Part shown: positions 1-7,815 of the stretch, in pieces | How the letters are laid out: the number at the start of each line of letters is the position of its first letter | How positions within the stretch are numbered: position 1 is the first letter of the stretch | Source: Planctomycetota bacterium | GTDB taxonomy: Bacteria; Planctomycetota; UBA1135 | Assembly: GCA_022447335.1 (NCBI GenBank) | Contig: JAKVCF010000050.1 | Coordinates: 1 to 14,380, forward strand | Reading direction: 5' to 3' | Length of the DNA: 14,380 nucleotides | The notes under the pieces: model-generated | What the model saw: only the letters and a program-made list of their open reading frames with translations | What the model was told of the DNA's origin: nothing | The model's database searches: none | Position numbers and translations under genes: made by a program

Positions 1-1
1 C

Positions 2-268
2 GCGATAGGGCGGGCCTTTACTTATTCCGAGGTTGACTTTGTGCCGGTTATCGACGATCCAGAGCGCCGCATCCTTAAACGGGCAGTCGAAAAATGGGGC
101 GTCGATGGGCAGTGGTTGGGCAAGCTGGTAGTCGATCGCAAGACCGGCGAAGAGTTTCTTTGGACTGATTCGGCTGAACGCGTCAACCGCATCCAAGCTT
201 CCGCAGTCGCGCCTTTGGTCGCCGAGTTGCGTAAGGCTCTGGAAGCTTATCCCTGGTATATCCCCTGA
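2..268 (+). CDS. 3' end of an unrecognised gene upstream of lpxK
   Basis: An open reading frame enters from the left edge and ends at TGA 266-268, giving the last 88 residues of a protein. The GTG at 41 is inside the open frame and need not be a start, because the frame is open back to base 2. The visible part is soluble-looking, with no membrane segment. It has a basic, charged middle and a C-terminal helix-like stretch ending in YPWYIP. I do not recognise a family from this fragment. The stop overlaps the inferred start region of lpxK, so it probably belongs to the same lipid A/LPS operon, but that is inference from position only. Confidence 0.6.
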   Translation, partial: AIGRAFTYSEVDFVPVIDDPERRILKRAVEKWGVDGQWLGKLVVDRKTGEEFLWTDSAERVNRIQASAVAPLVAELRKALEAYPWYIP

Positions 269-1308
269 GCAGCGCCGCACTGCTTGATGGCCCACTGGGT
301 TGGGCCCTTTCCCCGCTGGGCTGGTTATTCGGAGCGGCGGCGCAGACGCGGGTCCAGGCATTTGAACGCGGCTGGATGAGTTCGGTACGTCCGCCGATGC
401 CTACGCTTTCGATTGGCAACCTTTCGGCCGGGGGCACAGGCAAAACGCCGCTGCTGTTACACGCGATTGACTGGTTGCAGCGGCATGATGCGCAGGTGGG
501 TGTGCTTTCGCGTGGATATGGCGGCGATGAAGGCCGCATTCTGGAAGAGCGCCACCCCGCAGCCACGTTGATCGAGAACCCTAACCGGCGCGAGGGGCTT
601 GCAACCTTGCAAGCCCAAGGAGGGGCGGAAGTGTTACTGCTCGACGACGGCTTTCAGCACTTGCGCATCCAACGCGATCTTGACGTTGTCCTGCTGGACG
701 CGACGCGCCCCTTTGGCCGCTGCTTCCCAGCCGGATTTTTTCGCGAGCGGCCGCGGGCTCTGCGTCGCGCGCATGCCATTGTGTTATCACGCACTGAGCT
801 CGTTGCCCCATCGAAAGTCGAAGCCATTTGGCAGGAAGTCGATCAATTGCGCGCTGGATGTCGAGCTTTGCCGCGCCTGGAAGGGGGGATGGTCGCACGT
901 GATCTGCGACGACTGCATGATGGCGCCATCGAATCAGTTGAGGTTCTTGCTGAGCGCCCAGTGCGTCTCGCTAGTGGCATTGGTAATCCCGCTTCGTTTC
1001 GAGCATTGGTAGAGGCTCAAGGTGCGATCGTTGAAGCTGATGAGAGAAAAGGCGATCACCACGCTTGGTCGGCGGCCGATTGCACGGCTTGGAGCGATGA
1101 TCGTTGGGTAGTGGTTACCGAAAAGGATGGTGTCAAAATCCGCCCATTTACGCCCGAACAGGTTTGGGAATTGCGTGCAGATTGGCGCTTTCACCGGGGT
1201 GAGAATGATTGGCAGGAGATCCTGAATCGCTTTTATCTACCAGTGCGCGCTGCGCGCATCGAACCGCTTTGGTCGGCGCATGACCCTGAAGGGAGGGTGG
1301 TCGAGTGA
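265..1308 (+). CDS. lpxK: Tetraacyldisaccharide 4'-kinase (LpxK), apparent CTG start
   Basis: LpxK transfers phosphate from ATP to the 4' position of the tetraacyl disaccharide, making lipid IVA on the inner membrane face. Counting from ATG 376, the P-loop GGTGKT is at residues 19-24, the family motif DDGFQH at 90-95, GIGNPASF at 201-208 and TEKDGVK at 248-254. The frame is open upstream of ATG 376 to a stop at 232-234, and the upstream codons read like the usual LpxK N-terminal membrane-associated helix (GPLGWALSPLGWLFG, then basic residues). No ATG, GTG or TTG occurs there, only CTG codons at 253, 265, 280, 295 and 316. CTG 265 overlaps the previous gene's TGA; CTG 253 has GGAAG 7 bases upstream. 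I chose 265. The first conventional start is ATG 376, giving 310 residues, short for the family. The segment between SRGY and GDE is much shorter than usual. The stop overlaps the next gene by 4 bases. Family assignment is secure; the start is not. Confidence 0.9.
   Translation: MSSAALLDGPLGWALSPLGWLFGAAAQTRVQAFERGWMSSVRPPMPTLSIGNLSAGGTGKTPLLLHAIDWLQRHDAQVGVLSRGYGGDEGRILEERHPAATLIENPNRREGLATLQAQGGAEVLLLDDGFQHLRIQRDLDVVLLDATRPFGRCFPAGFFRERPRALRRAHAIVLSRTELVAPSKVEAIWQEVDQLRAGCRALPRLEGGMVARDLRRLHDGAIESVEVLAERPVRLASGIGNPASFRALVEAQGAIVEADERKGDHHAWSAADCTAWSDDRWVVVTEKDGVKIRPFTPEQVWELRADWRFHRGENDWQEILNRFYLPVRAARIEPLWSAHDPEGRVVE
1291..1297 (+). promoter_or_regulatory. Ribosome binding site for the LpxL-like gene
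   Basis: GGGAGGG lies 7 bases before the GTG at 1305. It is one of the clearer Shine-Dalgarno sequences in the window and supports the GTG that overlaps the lpxK stop. Confidence 0.6.
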
Positions 1309-2267
1309 GCGCGCCCGAAGGGTCGTGGTTTAAGAGCGCGCGCGATGTCGCGCGGCGGCGTTGGCGACATAAGCCAGGCTTGGTGCCGTGGCTGCGCGCA
1401 CTTCCGGCGCGCTTGACATTGCGCTTCTTGCGCTTACTTCCGTTGCGTCTCTCACTTGGATTGGGCGATTGCATTGGCCGACTCGCGTGGATCTCGGAAA
1501 AGCGCAAGCGCTATGGTCGAGCACAACTCGCGCAGGCATTGCCCCAACTCAGCAAGCAGGAAGCCGACCGCATTTTGAAAGCGAGTTGCGGTAGTTTGGG
1601 TAGATCTGCAGTTGAGACCCTAGTGGTCTGCCAGAGGTATCGTGAGCAGGGTATGAGTAAATGCTTTTCGTGGGAACCTGGCGCGCGTGAGTTGCTGTTC
1701 TCGATGAAAGGGCAATCACCCGTTCTGGTGGAAGCTCACTTCGGCGCTTTTGAGGCTTTTGGTGCAGCGATTGCTGAGTTGGGTCTAGAGCCAGGATTCA
1801 CAATGCGGCTACCGAGTAATTACTACGTTGCGAAAGACGTGGTCGCGAGCCGAGACGGTTTTGGTATCCAGCTATTTCCACGCCGCGGTGCGGTCCGCAA
1901 GATGCTTGCCCATATGAAGTCCGGTGGTTCGATCATTCTGGCAACGGATCAGGATGCTCACCATGCCCCCATTTTTGTGCCGTGGTTTGACAAGCTGGCG
2001 GCGACCGAACGCGCTGCTTCCGCTATTGCGTTGCGCAATGGCGCGCCTGTGGTTGCCTGCTGGTGCGTGCGTGAGCCAGATGTGGCCAGTTTTCGCATCG
2101 GCGCTAAGTTGGTTCGTCCGGCTGGGATGCGGGAAAAAGTTACCGATGAAGCCGCGATCGATCTAACTAGTAAGATTCATACTGCGCTCGAGGTTGTGAT
2201 CCGAGCCCACCCCGAGCAATACTTGTGGGTGCATAACCGCTACAAGACCCGCCCGCCGGAAGAATGA
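1305..2267 (+). CDS. Lipid A biosynthesis acyltransferase (LpxL/HtrB family)
   Basis: This family transfers a secondary acyl chain from acyl-ACP to a hydroxyacyl chain of the lipid A precursor at the inner membrane. The 320-residue length is normal. The catalytic HX4(D/E) motif is HFGAFE, with H145 and E150. A later block has ATDQDAHH followed by FVPWF, matching the conserved DQ/FVPFF region, and the C-terminus has the family signature HPEQYLWVHNRYK. The N-terminus is basic, with a hydrophobic stretch around residues 36-62 that could associate with the membrane. The GTG start overlaps the lpxK TGA as GTGA and has a good ribosome binding site. Its own stop overlaps the hldE ATG, so translation is probably coupled on both sides. 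Whether it acts as LpxL, LpxM or LpxP (order and chain length) cannot be read from the sequence, so no symbol is assigned. Confidence 0.92.
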   Translation: MSAPEGSWFKSARDVARRRWRHKPGLVPWLRALPARLTLRFLRLLPLRLSLGLGDCIGRLAWISEKRKRYGRAQLAQALPQLSKQEADRILKASCGSLGRSAVETLVVCQRYREQGMSKCFSWEPGARELLFSMKGQSPVLVEAHFGAFEAFGAAIAELGLEPGFTMRLPSNYYVAKDVVASRDGFGIQLFPRRGAVRKMLAHMKSGGSIILATDQDAHHAPIFVPWFDKLAATERAASAIALRNGAPVVACWCVREPDVASFRIGAKLVRPAGMREKVTDEAAIDLTSKIHTALEVVIRAHPEQYLWVHNRYKTRPPEE

Positions 2268-3730
2268 GCGAACGAGAACTAATTCCTATGCTCCAAGAGC
2301 TTGGCGCCCCGCGCGTCGCGGTCGTGGGTGACTTTATGCTGGATCGCTATGTCTGGGGAGACGCGGGACGCGTTTCGCCAGAAGCGCCTGTGCCGGTGGT
2401 GCATGCGCAGCGCGAGGACCACCGATTAGGTGGGGCGGGAAATGTAGTAGCGAACATTGCAGGGTTGGGTGGTCGCGCGCTTTGCTTCGGGTTGCTCGGC
2501 GAAGACGAAGTGGCGAACGAGATGATCGAAGGTTTGCGGGTTCTTGGTGCCGACGTGGATGGTTTAGTCCAAGATGGCGCGCGGCCGACCATCCAGAAAA
2601 TTCGTATCATGGCGCGCAATCATCAGATGTTGCGCGTGGACCGTGAACAGGCAGCGCCCATTCCAGTTGCGTCTGCAGATCGGTTGCTAAAGGCGCTGAG
2701 AGAAGCCGAATGGGATGCTCTCGTGCTTTCTGATTACGGCAAAGGCACGCTATCCCCGGAGGTCATCCAAGCTGCGCTTGCCGAAGCGCGTCACCGTGAT
2801 GTGCCTAGCGTAGTGGATCCCAAGCACCGTGATTTGAGTCGCTATCGCGGCGCTTCGGTGGTGACGCCGAATCGTGCTGAAGCAGAGGTCGCCGCCGGTG
2901 AGTCGTTGCGTGATCTTGAAGCTTTGCAGCGGCATGGGGAAGAGATGCGCGCGGCCGCGGGTCTTGATGCGCTCTTGATCACGCTCGGCCCCGAGGGCAT
3001 GTATTTGCTTGACGAGGGCGAGCCAGGTATACGACTACCGACGGCAGCGCGTCAGGTCTACGATGTCACGGGTGCGGGTGATACCGTCGTTGCCATGTTG
3101 GCTGTGGCGCGCGGCGGGAGGTTGGGCCTCGAGCAAGCGGTGCGACTGGCTAACGCGGCGGCTGGACTCGCGGTTGCCAAGGTGGGTACTACTGCGGTAG
3201 GGCGGCAAGAGCTTCTGCACGAGCTGCGAGCAGCGGCGGGTATGGACCGTGTCGTTCCTGCAGGTGACTTCGACGCTTTGCAGATAGCGCTGACCGGCTT
3301 CCGTAATGAAGGGCGGCGTGTCGTCTTCACCAATGGCTGTTTCGATATTCTACACGCTGGTCATGTGCGCTATCTACGCGAAGCTGCGCGTTTGGGCGGA
3401 GCGCTCGTCGTCGGTTTGAATTCTGATGCCTCAGTGCTCCGGATGAAAGGTCCTGAACGGCCGATCAACCCGATTGAAGATCGCGCCGAGGTGCTGGCTG
3501 GGTTGGCCTGCGTCGATCTGGTGGCTGTCTTTGAACATGACACGCCAGAAGAGCTAATCAGAGCTGTATGCCCTGAGGTCTTAGTCAAAGGGTCGGACTG
3601 GAAAGACAAGGGCGTGGTTGGCGCCGAGTTCGTTGAGGCGCAGGGGGGCGAAGTCAAGCTGATCGAACTCGTGCCTGGGCGTAGCACAACGGCTATCGTC
3701 TCGCGCATTAAGGAGCGTGGGGCGCTTTGA
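2264..3730 (+). CDS. hldE: Bifunctional heptose-7-phosphate kinase / heptose-1-phosphate adenylyltransferase (HldE)
   Basis: HldE carries out two cytosolic steps towards ADP-heptose for the LPS inner core: C1 phosphorylation of D-glycero-beta-D-manno-heptose 7-phosphate, and adenylyl transfer to heptose 1-phosphate. Residues about 15-325 are a ribokinase/PfkB-type kinase, with the substrate-side motif GGAGNVVANIAGLGG at 56-70 and the catalytic GAGDT at 270-274 (base D273). Residues about 350-488 are a cytidylyltransferase-like domain, with TNGCFDILHAGH at 356-367 and the nucleotide-binding HAGH at 364-367. At 488 residues the fusion is full length and both active sites look intact. The ATG overlaps the upstream TGA as ATGA; GGAAG sits almost on top of the ATG, so coupling rather than an independent site may drive initiation. 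The stop overlaps the next gene. Confidence 0.96.
   Translation: MSERELIPMLQELGAPRVAVVGDFMLDRYVWGDAGRVSPEAPVPVVHAQREDHRLGGAGNVVANIAGLGGRALCFGLLGEDEVANEMIEGLRVLGADVDGLVQDGARPTIQKIRIMARNHQMLRVDREQAAPIPVASADRLLKALREAEWDALVLSDYGKGTLSPEVIQAALAEARHRDVPSVVDPKHRDLSRYRGASVVTPNRAEAEVAAGESLRDLEALQRHGEEMRAAAGLDALLITLGPEGMYLLDEGEPGIRLPTAARQVYDVTGAGDTVVAMLAVARGGRLGLEQAVRLANAAAGLAVAKVGTTAVGRQELLHELRAAAGMDRVVPAGDFDALQIALTGFRNEGRRVVFTNGCFDILHAGHVRYLREAARLGGALVVGLNSDASVLRMKGPERPINPIEDRAEVLAGLACVDLVAVFEHDTPEELIRAVCPEVLVKGSDWKDKGVVGAEFVEAQGGEVKLIELVPGRSTTAIVSRIKERGAL
3710..3715 (+). promoter_or_regulatory. Ribosome binding site for the TSUP permease
   Basis: AAGGAG ends 11 bases before TTG 3727 and 17 bases before GTG 3733. 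The spacing favours the TTG start, which overlaps the hldE TGA. Confidence 0.5.
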
Positions 3731-4521
3731 AAGTGAGTTCGACGCTACGCGTAGTTCCCCTCTGGCTGGGAGCGGTCGCGGGCGTACTTTCCGGCTTACT
3801 TGGCATTGGTGGCGGACTGGTGATAGGGCCGGCCTTGGCGCTGCGCGGCTTGCCACTGCCTCGTGCGACCGGGACGGCGCTAGCGGTGGTGGTGCCTACG
3901 GCTTGCATAGCGGTCTTGACCGAAATCTTGCATCGTCCGGATCAACTGCATCTCCTGCTAGCTCTAGCGTTGGTGGTGGGTGGCCAAATCGGCGCGCATC
4001 TGGGAAGAGCTGTGCTGCTGCGATTACCCGCTCAGGGGTTGCGTATGTCCTTTGTACTAATTCTGTTTTATGCTGCTGCGCGCAACAGCGGCCTGTGGGG
4101 AGGGTTTCCCGGCGCGTTTGGTGGCTTGGTGCTGGAGCTGCAGGTTATCGATTATGTAATAACCGTACTTCTTGGCATCGGGGCGGGTGTTAGTGCTGTG
4201 CTGTTCGGGGTTGGCGGAGGAGTTGTGGTCGTTCCAGGCCTTGTAATGTTGATCGAAGGCATGCCCCTGCGCGACGCCATGGCAACTAGTCTGCTAGCAA
4301 TGATTCCGACTGCTGCAGTTGGTTTGCGCATTGCGATGCAGCAAAACCGGGTCATCCCTAGTGGTCTTTTGCGGGTTCTGCTTCCGGCGTCAATCGGTGC
4401 CATCGTCGGCGTCTTGTTACGCAATCAAGCCCTACCAACAATGCGGCTGAACCAAGTCTTCGCGGCCTTCCTGTTCTTTGTGGCGTGGCGTCTCATGTAT
4501 CCGCCGCCGAGCACGGATTAG
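3727..4521 (+). CDS. TSUP (TauE/SafE) family membrane permease
   Basis: This is an inner-membrane protein of about eight hydrophobic segments in the TauE/SafE family, whose members move sulfite, sulfonates and other organic anions. The family's internal duplication is visible. The first half has GVLSGLLGIGGG at 19-30, followed by VIGP and an ATGTALAVVV block. The second has GVSAVLFGVGGG at 154-165, followed by VVVP and an ATSLLAMIP block. The 264-residue length is normal. The TTG start overlaps the hldE stop as TTGA and has a ribosome binding site. The stop shares bases with the convergent regulator gene. Its place at the end of an LPS operon is unusual and the substrate cannot be predicted; it could be a housekeeping gene that merely shares the promoter. 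Confidence 0.9.
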   Translation: MKVSSTLRVVPLWLGAVAGVLSGLLGIGGGLVIGPALALRGLPLPRATGTALAVVVPTACIAVLTEILHRPDQLHLLLALALVVGGQIGAHLGRAVLLRLPAQGLRMSFVLILFYAAARNSGLWGGFPGAFGGLVLELQVIDYVITVLLGIGAGVSAVLFGVGGGVVVVPGLVMLIEGMPLRDAMATSLLAMIPTAAVGLRIAMQQNRVIPSGLLRVLLPASIGAIVGVLLRNQALPTMRLNQVFAAFLFFVAWRLMYPPPSTD

Positions 4522-5462
4522 GCGCGACGGCGTTTCGAGTCTGCGTTTGCGACGTAGATCTTGACGCGGTTGCGCCCGGCTTCCTTTGCCCAGTAGAGCG
4601 CCCTGTCAGCCTGGCTGACCAGTTCCATGACGTCCGGGCGATTAACCCCATTCGCTGAAGCGACGCCGAAGGAAGCGGAGATGCGCATGGTGCGACTGTC
4701 TTCGGTCTGTATCTGTTGACGAGCCAGTAGTGTGCGGCAACGTTCGGCTACCTCGGCTGCCTGGATCAGGTCGGTGTTGGGGAGGAGGATTAGGAATTCC
4801 TCACCACCCCAGCGGCCCAAATGGTCGCCCGAGCGCACGCCTGCGCGTAGGGCATCGGAAACTACTTGAAGTACGCAGTCACCGGTATTGTGGCCGAAGT
4901 CATCATTCACTGACTTGAAGTGGTCGACATCGGTCAGGATGACTGAGAGTGGTTGGCGACCACGCAAAGTGCGATCTTCGTCGACACGTAGAAGCTTGAG
5001 CAGCGCGCGCCGGTTATTGAGGCCAGTCAGTGAGTCAGTCAGTGCTTGCTGTTCGCTGAGTCGGCGTGCCCGCTCAAGTTCGCGAGCAAGTTTCTGATTC
5101 GAAATACCAACTTTGAGGCGCGCTATCAGTTCGATAGGCCGGAAAGGCTTCGAGATGAACTCGCTGGCGCCTTGATCAAATCCGATTTTTAAGTCGGCCG
5201 CCTCATTCTTCGCTGTCAACATGAGGATGTACGGCTTTAGTGTGCACCCTTCGTTACTCTCGCAGATGCGGCGCACGAGTTCGAGGCCATCCATGCCAGG
5301 CATCAGCCAGTCAGTGATGACTATTTCTGGGCGCTCACGTTGGTAGATCTCCCATGCGCAGGCACCGTTATCTGTTTCCAGGACCTGCTGGTCGAGTGTG
5401 CTGAGGGTCTTCAGAATCATCCTACGCGTGGTCGGATCATCCTCGGCAACGAGAATCTTCAT
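4518..5462 (-). CDS. Response regulator with GGDEF diguanylate cyclase domain
   Basis: This is a cytoplasmic two-component output protein that would make cyclic di-GMP when phosphorylated. Residues 1-120 are a receiver domain: acidic pocket E7/D8/D9, phospho-acceptor D51 in TDWLMPGMDG, T83 and K105 in SKPFRP. A short charged helix (about 121-140) leads into the GGDEF domain, which starts with the typical DSLTGLNNRRAL. The active site is GGEEF at 219-223, a functional variant in this family. RSGD at 210-213, five residues before it, is a product-inhibition I-site. All key residues are present, so an active, feedback-controlled cyclase is expected. The layout is PleD-like but with a single receiver. 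No sensor kinase is in the window. I see no clear Shine-Dalgarno sequence before the ATG. The TAA stop shares bases with the permease stop on the other strand. Confidence 0.94.
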   Translation of the reverse strand: MKILVAEDDPTTRRMILKTLSTLDQQVLETDNGACAWEIYQRERPEIVITDWLMPGMDGLELVRRICESNEGCTLKPYILMLTAKNEAADLKIGFDQGASEFISKPFRPIELIARLKVGISNQKLARELERARRLSEQQALTDSLTGLNNRRALLKLLRVDEDRTLRGRQPLSVILTDVDHFKSVNDDFGHNTGDCVLQVVSDALRAGVRSGDHLGRWGGEEFLILLPNTDLIQAAEVAERCRTLLARQQIQTEDSRTMRISASFGVASANGVNRPDVMELVSQADRALYWAKEAGRNRVKIYVANADSKRRRA

Positions 5463-5715
5463 CGCAGATGAATTGAAGGGGTTTTGCTTAAGTTGGAATG
5501 GCCCTGCTGGACGCGGAGCCTAGCTTCCGTTCATCGGCGCATTGCCCTGAATACCTGTAGCTCTAGCGCAAACATGCCTTTCAGCCCTTTATTCCTGCCA
5601 TTTTTCCAGTGCCAGCGGAGGTTCTGATGGGCTTGCTTTTGTCGACTCTGCCGCCTTCTGCGGATTCTATTCGGTAGGGCCCCGGCGAGTGGGGCACGCG
5701 TATGCTGTCTCCGGC
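5463..5715. other. Divergent intergenic region between the GGDEF regulator and the tricorn-like gene
   Basis: These 253 bases separate two genes read outwards and must contain their promoters if each is transcribed alone. I could not find a convincing -35/-10 pair on either strand. A small CCGC/GCGG hairpin lies at 5651-5663. Short frames that cross the region have no recognisable product. Confidence 0.5.
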
Positions 5716-7671
5716 ATGCTCGTATTTCGCTCTCTACTGTTCTTGCCCTCCGCCCTGGTTGCCTGCGCTGGGGCCACATCCGCCACACCTGGGGCGCCGT
5801 TGCTCGCAATAAGCGCGTCGATCGCGCAACAGGACGAGTTGCCGCCCGAGCATTTGGTGCCTCGGCGCCCGGCGTTGTCGCCCGATGGTTTACATGTGGC
5901 GTACAGCCACGGGGGTGACCTCTGGGTGGCCGGGGTAGCCGATGGCGTTGCTCGTCGTTTGACGGCGCACCCGCAGTACGACACTTCTCCGATTTGGTCG
6001 CCAGATGGTAATCACATTGCTTTTGCCGGTAATCGCCATGGGAACTTCGACATATTCACGATTCCGGCGATGGGCGGGTCTCCGAAGCGTCTAACTTGGC
6101 ATTCCGAGAACGACCGTCTTTCCGATTGGATGGCTAATGGCCACCTTTTGTTCTCGGCCACGCGTGACCGTTGGTACAACCGTTATGGGCGTGGCGCTGG
6201 GCTCTGGAGTGTAGATGGCGATGCGCGTACTCCTCAGCGTGTTGGCGATTTCCCTGCAGGGCGCGCGAAGGCATCACCTGATGGAGAGTGGATTGTTTAC
6301 GAACGAGGATCTGGCGACATGCGTCGTCGCGCCTACCGTGGCACTGCGTCGAATGCCTTGTGGCTCTACCGCCCTGCTACCGGCGAGCATCGTGAGCTAA
6401 CGCGTTTCGATGGCAATGATCTCGACCCGCAGTGGTCGGGAGACGGCAAAGCTGTTTACTTCCTGTCGGATCGTGAAACTACTAGTAACGGCCAGGGAAG
6501 AAACCTAGGTGTGTGGAAGGTCGCGGTCGATGGCGGCAGCCCCAAGCTGGTTTATCACCCGGGAGAAGGGCGCACGCTGCGCTACCTGACCATCGCACAG
6601 CAGGCAGGCAAGCTCATGTCCGAGCTTGATGCGGGCTTGGTCATGATCGACGCCGCGACCGGTCAGGCTGAGATGGTAAAGGTCTACGGAGGCAGTGATC
6701 CCACCATTCCGAACGAGATGGATGTGACTGTGTCGAGCGGTGCTGGTGACCTGGCGCTTTCTCCAGACGGTGAGACCATCGCCTTTGCTGCGCGTGGAGA
6801 TATTTACGCACTACGCAAGCACGACAAAATTCAGCGCGCCGCACGTGTCACTTCGCACCCAGCAGGCGACGCCAACCCAATCTGGGTTGACGAAGGCAAG
6901 GCGTTGCTTTTTGTTTCGGAACGCGATGGAAACGCCGAGGTTTACCGCGTGCGGCCAACCGAGAAAGATAGCCCCTTTTTCGCAGCGCGTGATTTCATTA
7001 CCGAGCGCCTGACCAACAGCGAAGCTGATGATTACGACCTCGAGTTGTCTCCGGATGGCAAGCGCCTCGCTTGGATTCATGGCAATGGCAAGTTGGTGAT
7101 TGGCGATCCGACTACGCTCGAGATCGAGCGCGTGATCTACGAGGGATTTGAGGCCCCCTCCTTCGCCTGGTCACCTGATTCCGAGTGGCTTTGCTTTTCG
7201 GTAAGCGATAACGACTTCAATTCTGATATTCATCTCGCACGCATCTCGATTGAGGGGGTCGATCCGGGCGCTCTAGGTGTCACGCCTTTTAATCTGACTA
7301 TGCATCCGGACGACGATACCAACCCAAGTTGGTCGCCGGATGGTCGCAAGATCAGCTTCACGTCGAAGCGCCGCATGTTGGATGAGACGGATGTCTGGGT
7401 TGCGCATTTGCGTGCAGAAGACATGGAGCGCAACGAGCGTGAGCGCCTCGAATCCGAAGAGGCTGCAAAGAAGGTCAAGAAGGAAAAGCTTAAAAAGGAC
7501 GAGCCAACCGGTGATCAGCCCAAGCAGGAAGGCCCCGAAAAGAAGGATCCGGCGGAAAGTGAATCCAAGGAAAAGGGGGTCAAGGAAGAGGAGTCCAAGG
7601 AGGAAAAAGAGCTCGTCAAGATCGACTTCGATGGAATTCATATGCGCATTCGGCAGATGACTCGGTCGTAA
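5716..7671 (+). CDS. N-terminal half of tricorn-like protease: exported TolB/PD40 beta-propeller
   Basis: The product is an exported beta-propeller that, in the intact family, gates peptide substrate entry to the protease core. ATG 5716 is chosen because it begins a short signal peptide (basic R5, hydrophobic core, then LVAC with C17), which looks like a lipoprotein lipobox. GTG 5689 is also in frame but adds nine residues before it. About nine PD40-type repeats follow, each with a WSPDG-like motif, for example PIWSPDGNHIAFAG, ALSPDGETIAFAA, LELSPDGKRLAWI and PSWSPDGRKISFTS. Residues about 576-635 form a lysine/glutamate-rich low-complexity linker, then VKIDFDGIHMRI, the usual start of the second propeller. 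The protein then stops at codon 652. On its own it has no catalytic domain. It may fold as a truncated propeller or be degraded. Confidence 0.8.
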   Translation: MLVFRSLLFLPSALVACAGATSATPGAPLLAISASIAQQDELPPEHLVPRRPALSPDGLHVAYSHGGDLWVAGVADGVARRLTAHPQYDTSPIWSPDGNHIAFAGNRHGNFDIFTIPAMGGSPKRLTWHSENDRLSDWMANGHLLFSATRDRWYNRYGRGAGLWSVDGDARTPQRVGDFPAGRAKASPDGEWIVYERGSGDMRRRAYRGTASNALWLYRPATGEHRELTRFDGNDLDPQWSGDGKAVYFLSDRETTSNGQGRNLGVWKVAVDGGSPKLVYHPGEGRTLRYLTIAQQAGKLMSELDAGLVMIDAATGQAEMVKVYGGSDPTIPNEMDVTVSSGAGDLALSPDGETIAFAARGDIYALRKHDKIQRAARVTSHPAGDANPIWVDEGKALLFVSERDGNAEVYRVRPTEKDSPFFAARDFITERLTNSEADDYDLELSPDGKRLAWIHGNGKLVIGDPTTLEIERVIYEGFEAPSFAWSPDSEWLCFSVSDNDFNSDIHLARISIEGVDPGALGVTPFNLTMHPDDDTNPSWSPDGRKISFTSKRRMLDETDVWVAHLRAEDMERNERERLESEEAAKKVKKEKLKKDEPTGDQPKQEGPEKKDPAESESKEKGVKEEESKEEKELVKIDFDGIHMRIRQMTRS

Positions 7672-7815
7672 GGCAACGAGCGTGCGCTGGGTTGGAATGG
7701 TGACTCGGACAAGATCTACTTCACCGTTGGTACGGGCACCCGGCTGACCACGGGCACTTCGCGCGGTGAGTCAGGAACCTACACCGTTGATCTTTGGGAG
7801 CGCGACACTGATCAA

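Noticed and set aside
183..566. A 127-residue - strand frame over the start of lpxK
   Set aside because: Antisense to clear LpxK coding sequence and with biased, low-complexity composition.
5028..5047. Short direct repeat with GTCAGT units
   Set aside because: Explained by the coding of the conserved DSLTGL motif of the GGDEF domain.
5651..5663. Small hairpin CCGC/GCGG before the tricorn-like gene
   Set aside because: Only 4 bp with no T-run; too weak to call a terminator or operator.
5531..5809. A 92-residue - strand frame in the divergent intergenic region
   Set aside because: Arg/Gln-rich with no recognisable family, and it overlaps the signal peptide of the tricorn-like gene.
7273..7641. 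A - strand frame rich in Leu and Phe that looks like a membrane protein
   Set aside because: It is the antisense of the lysine/glutamate-rich linker of the tricorn-like gene, where AAG and GAG codons read backwards as Leu and Phe codons. No ribosome binding site or family match.
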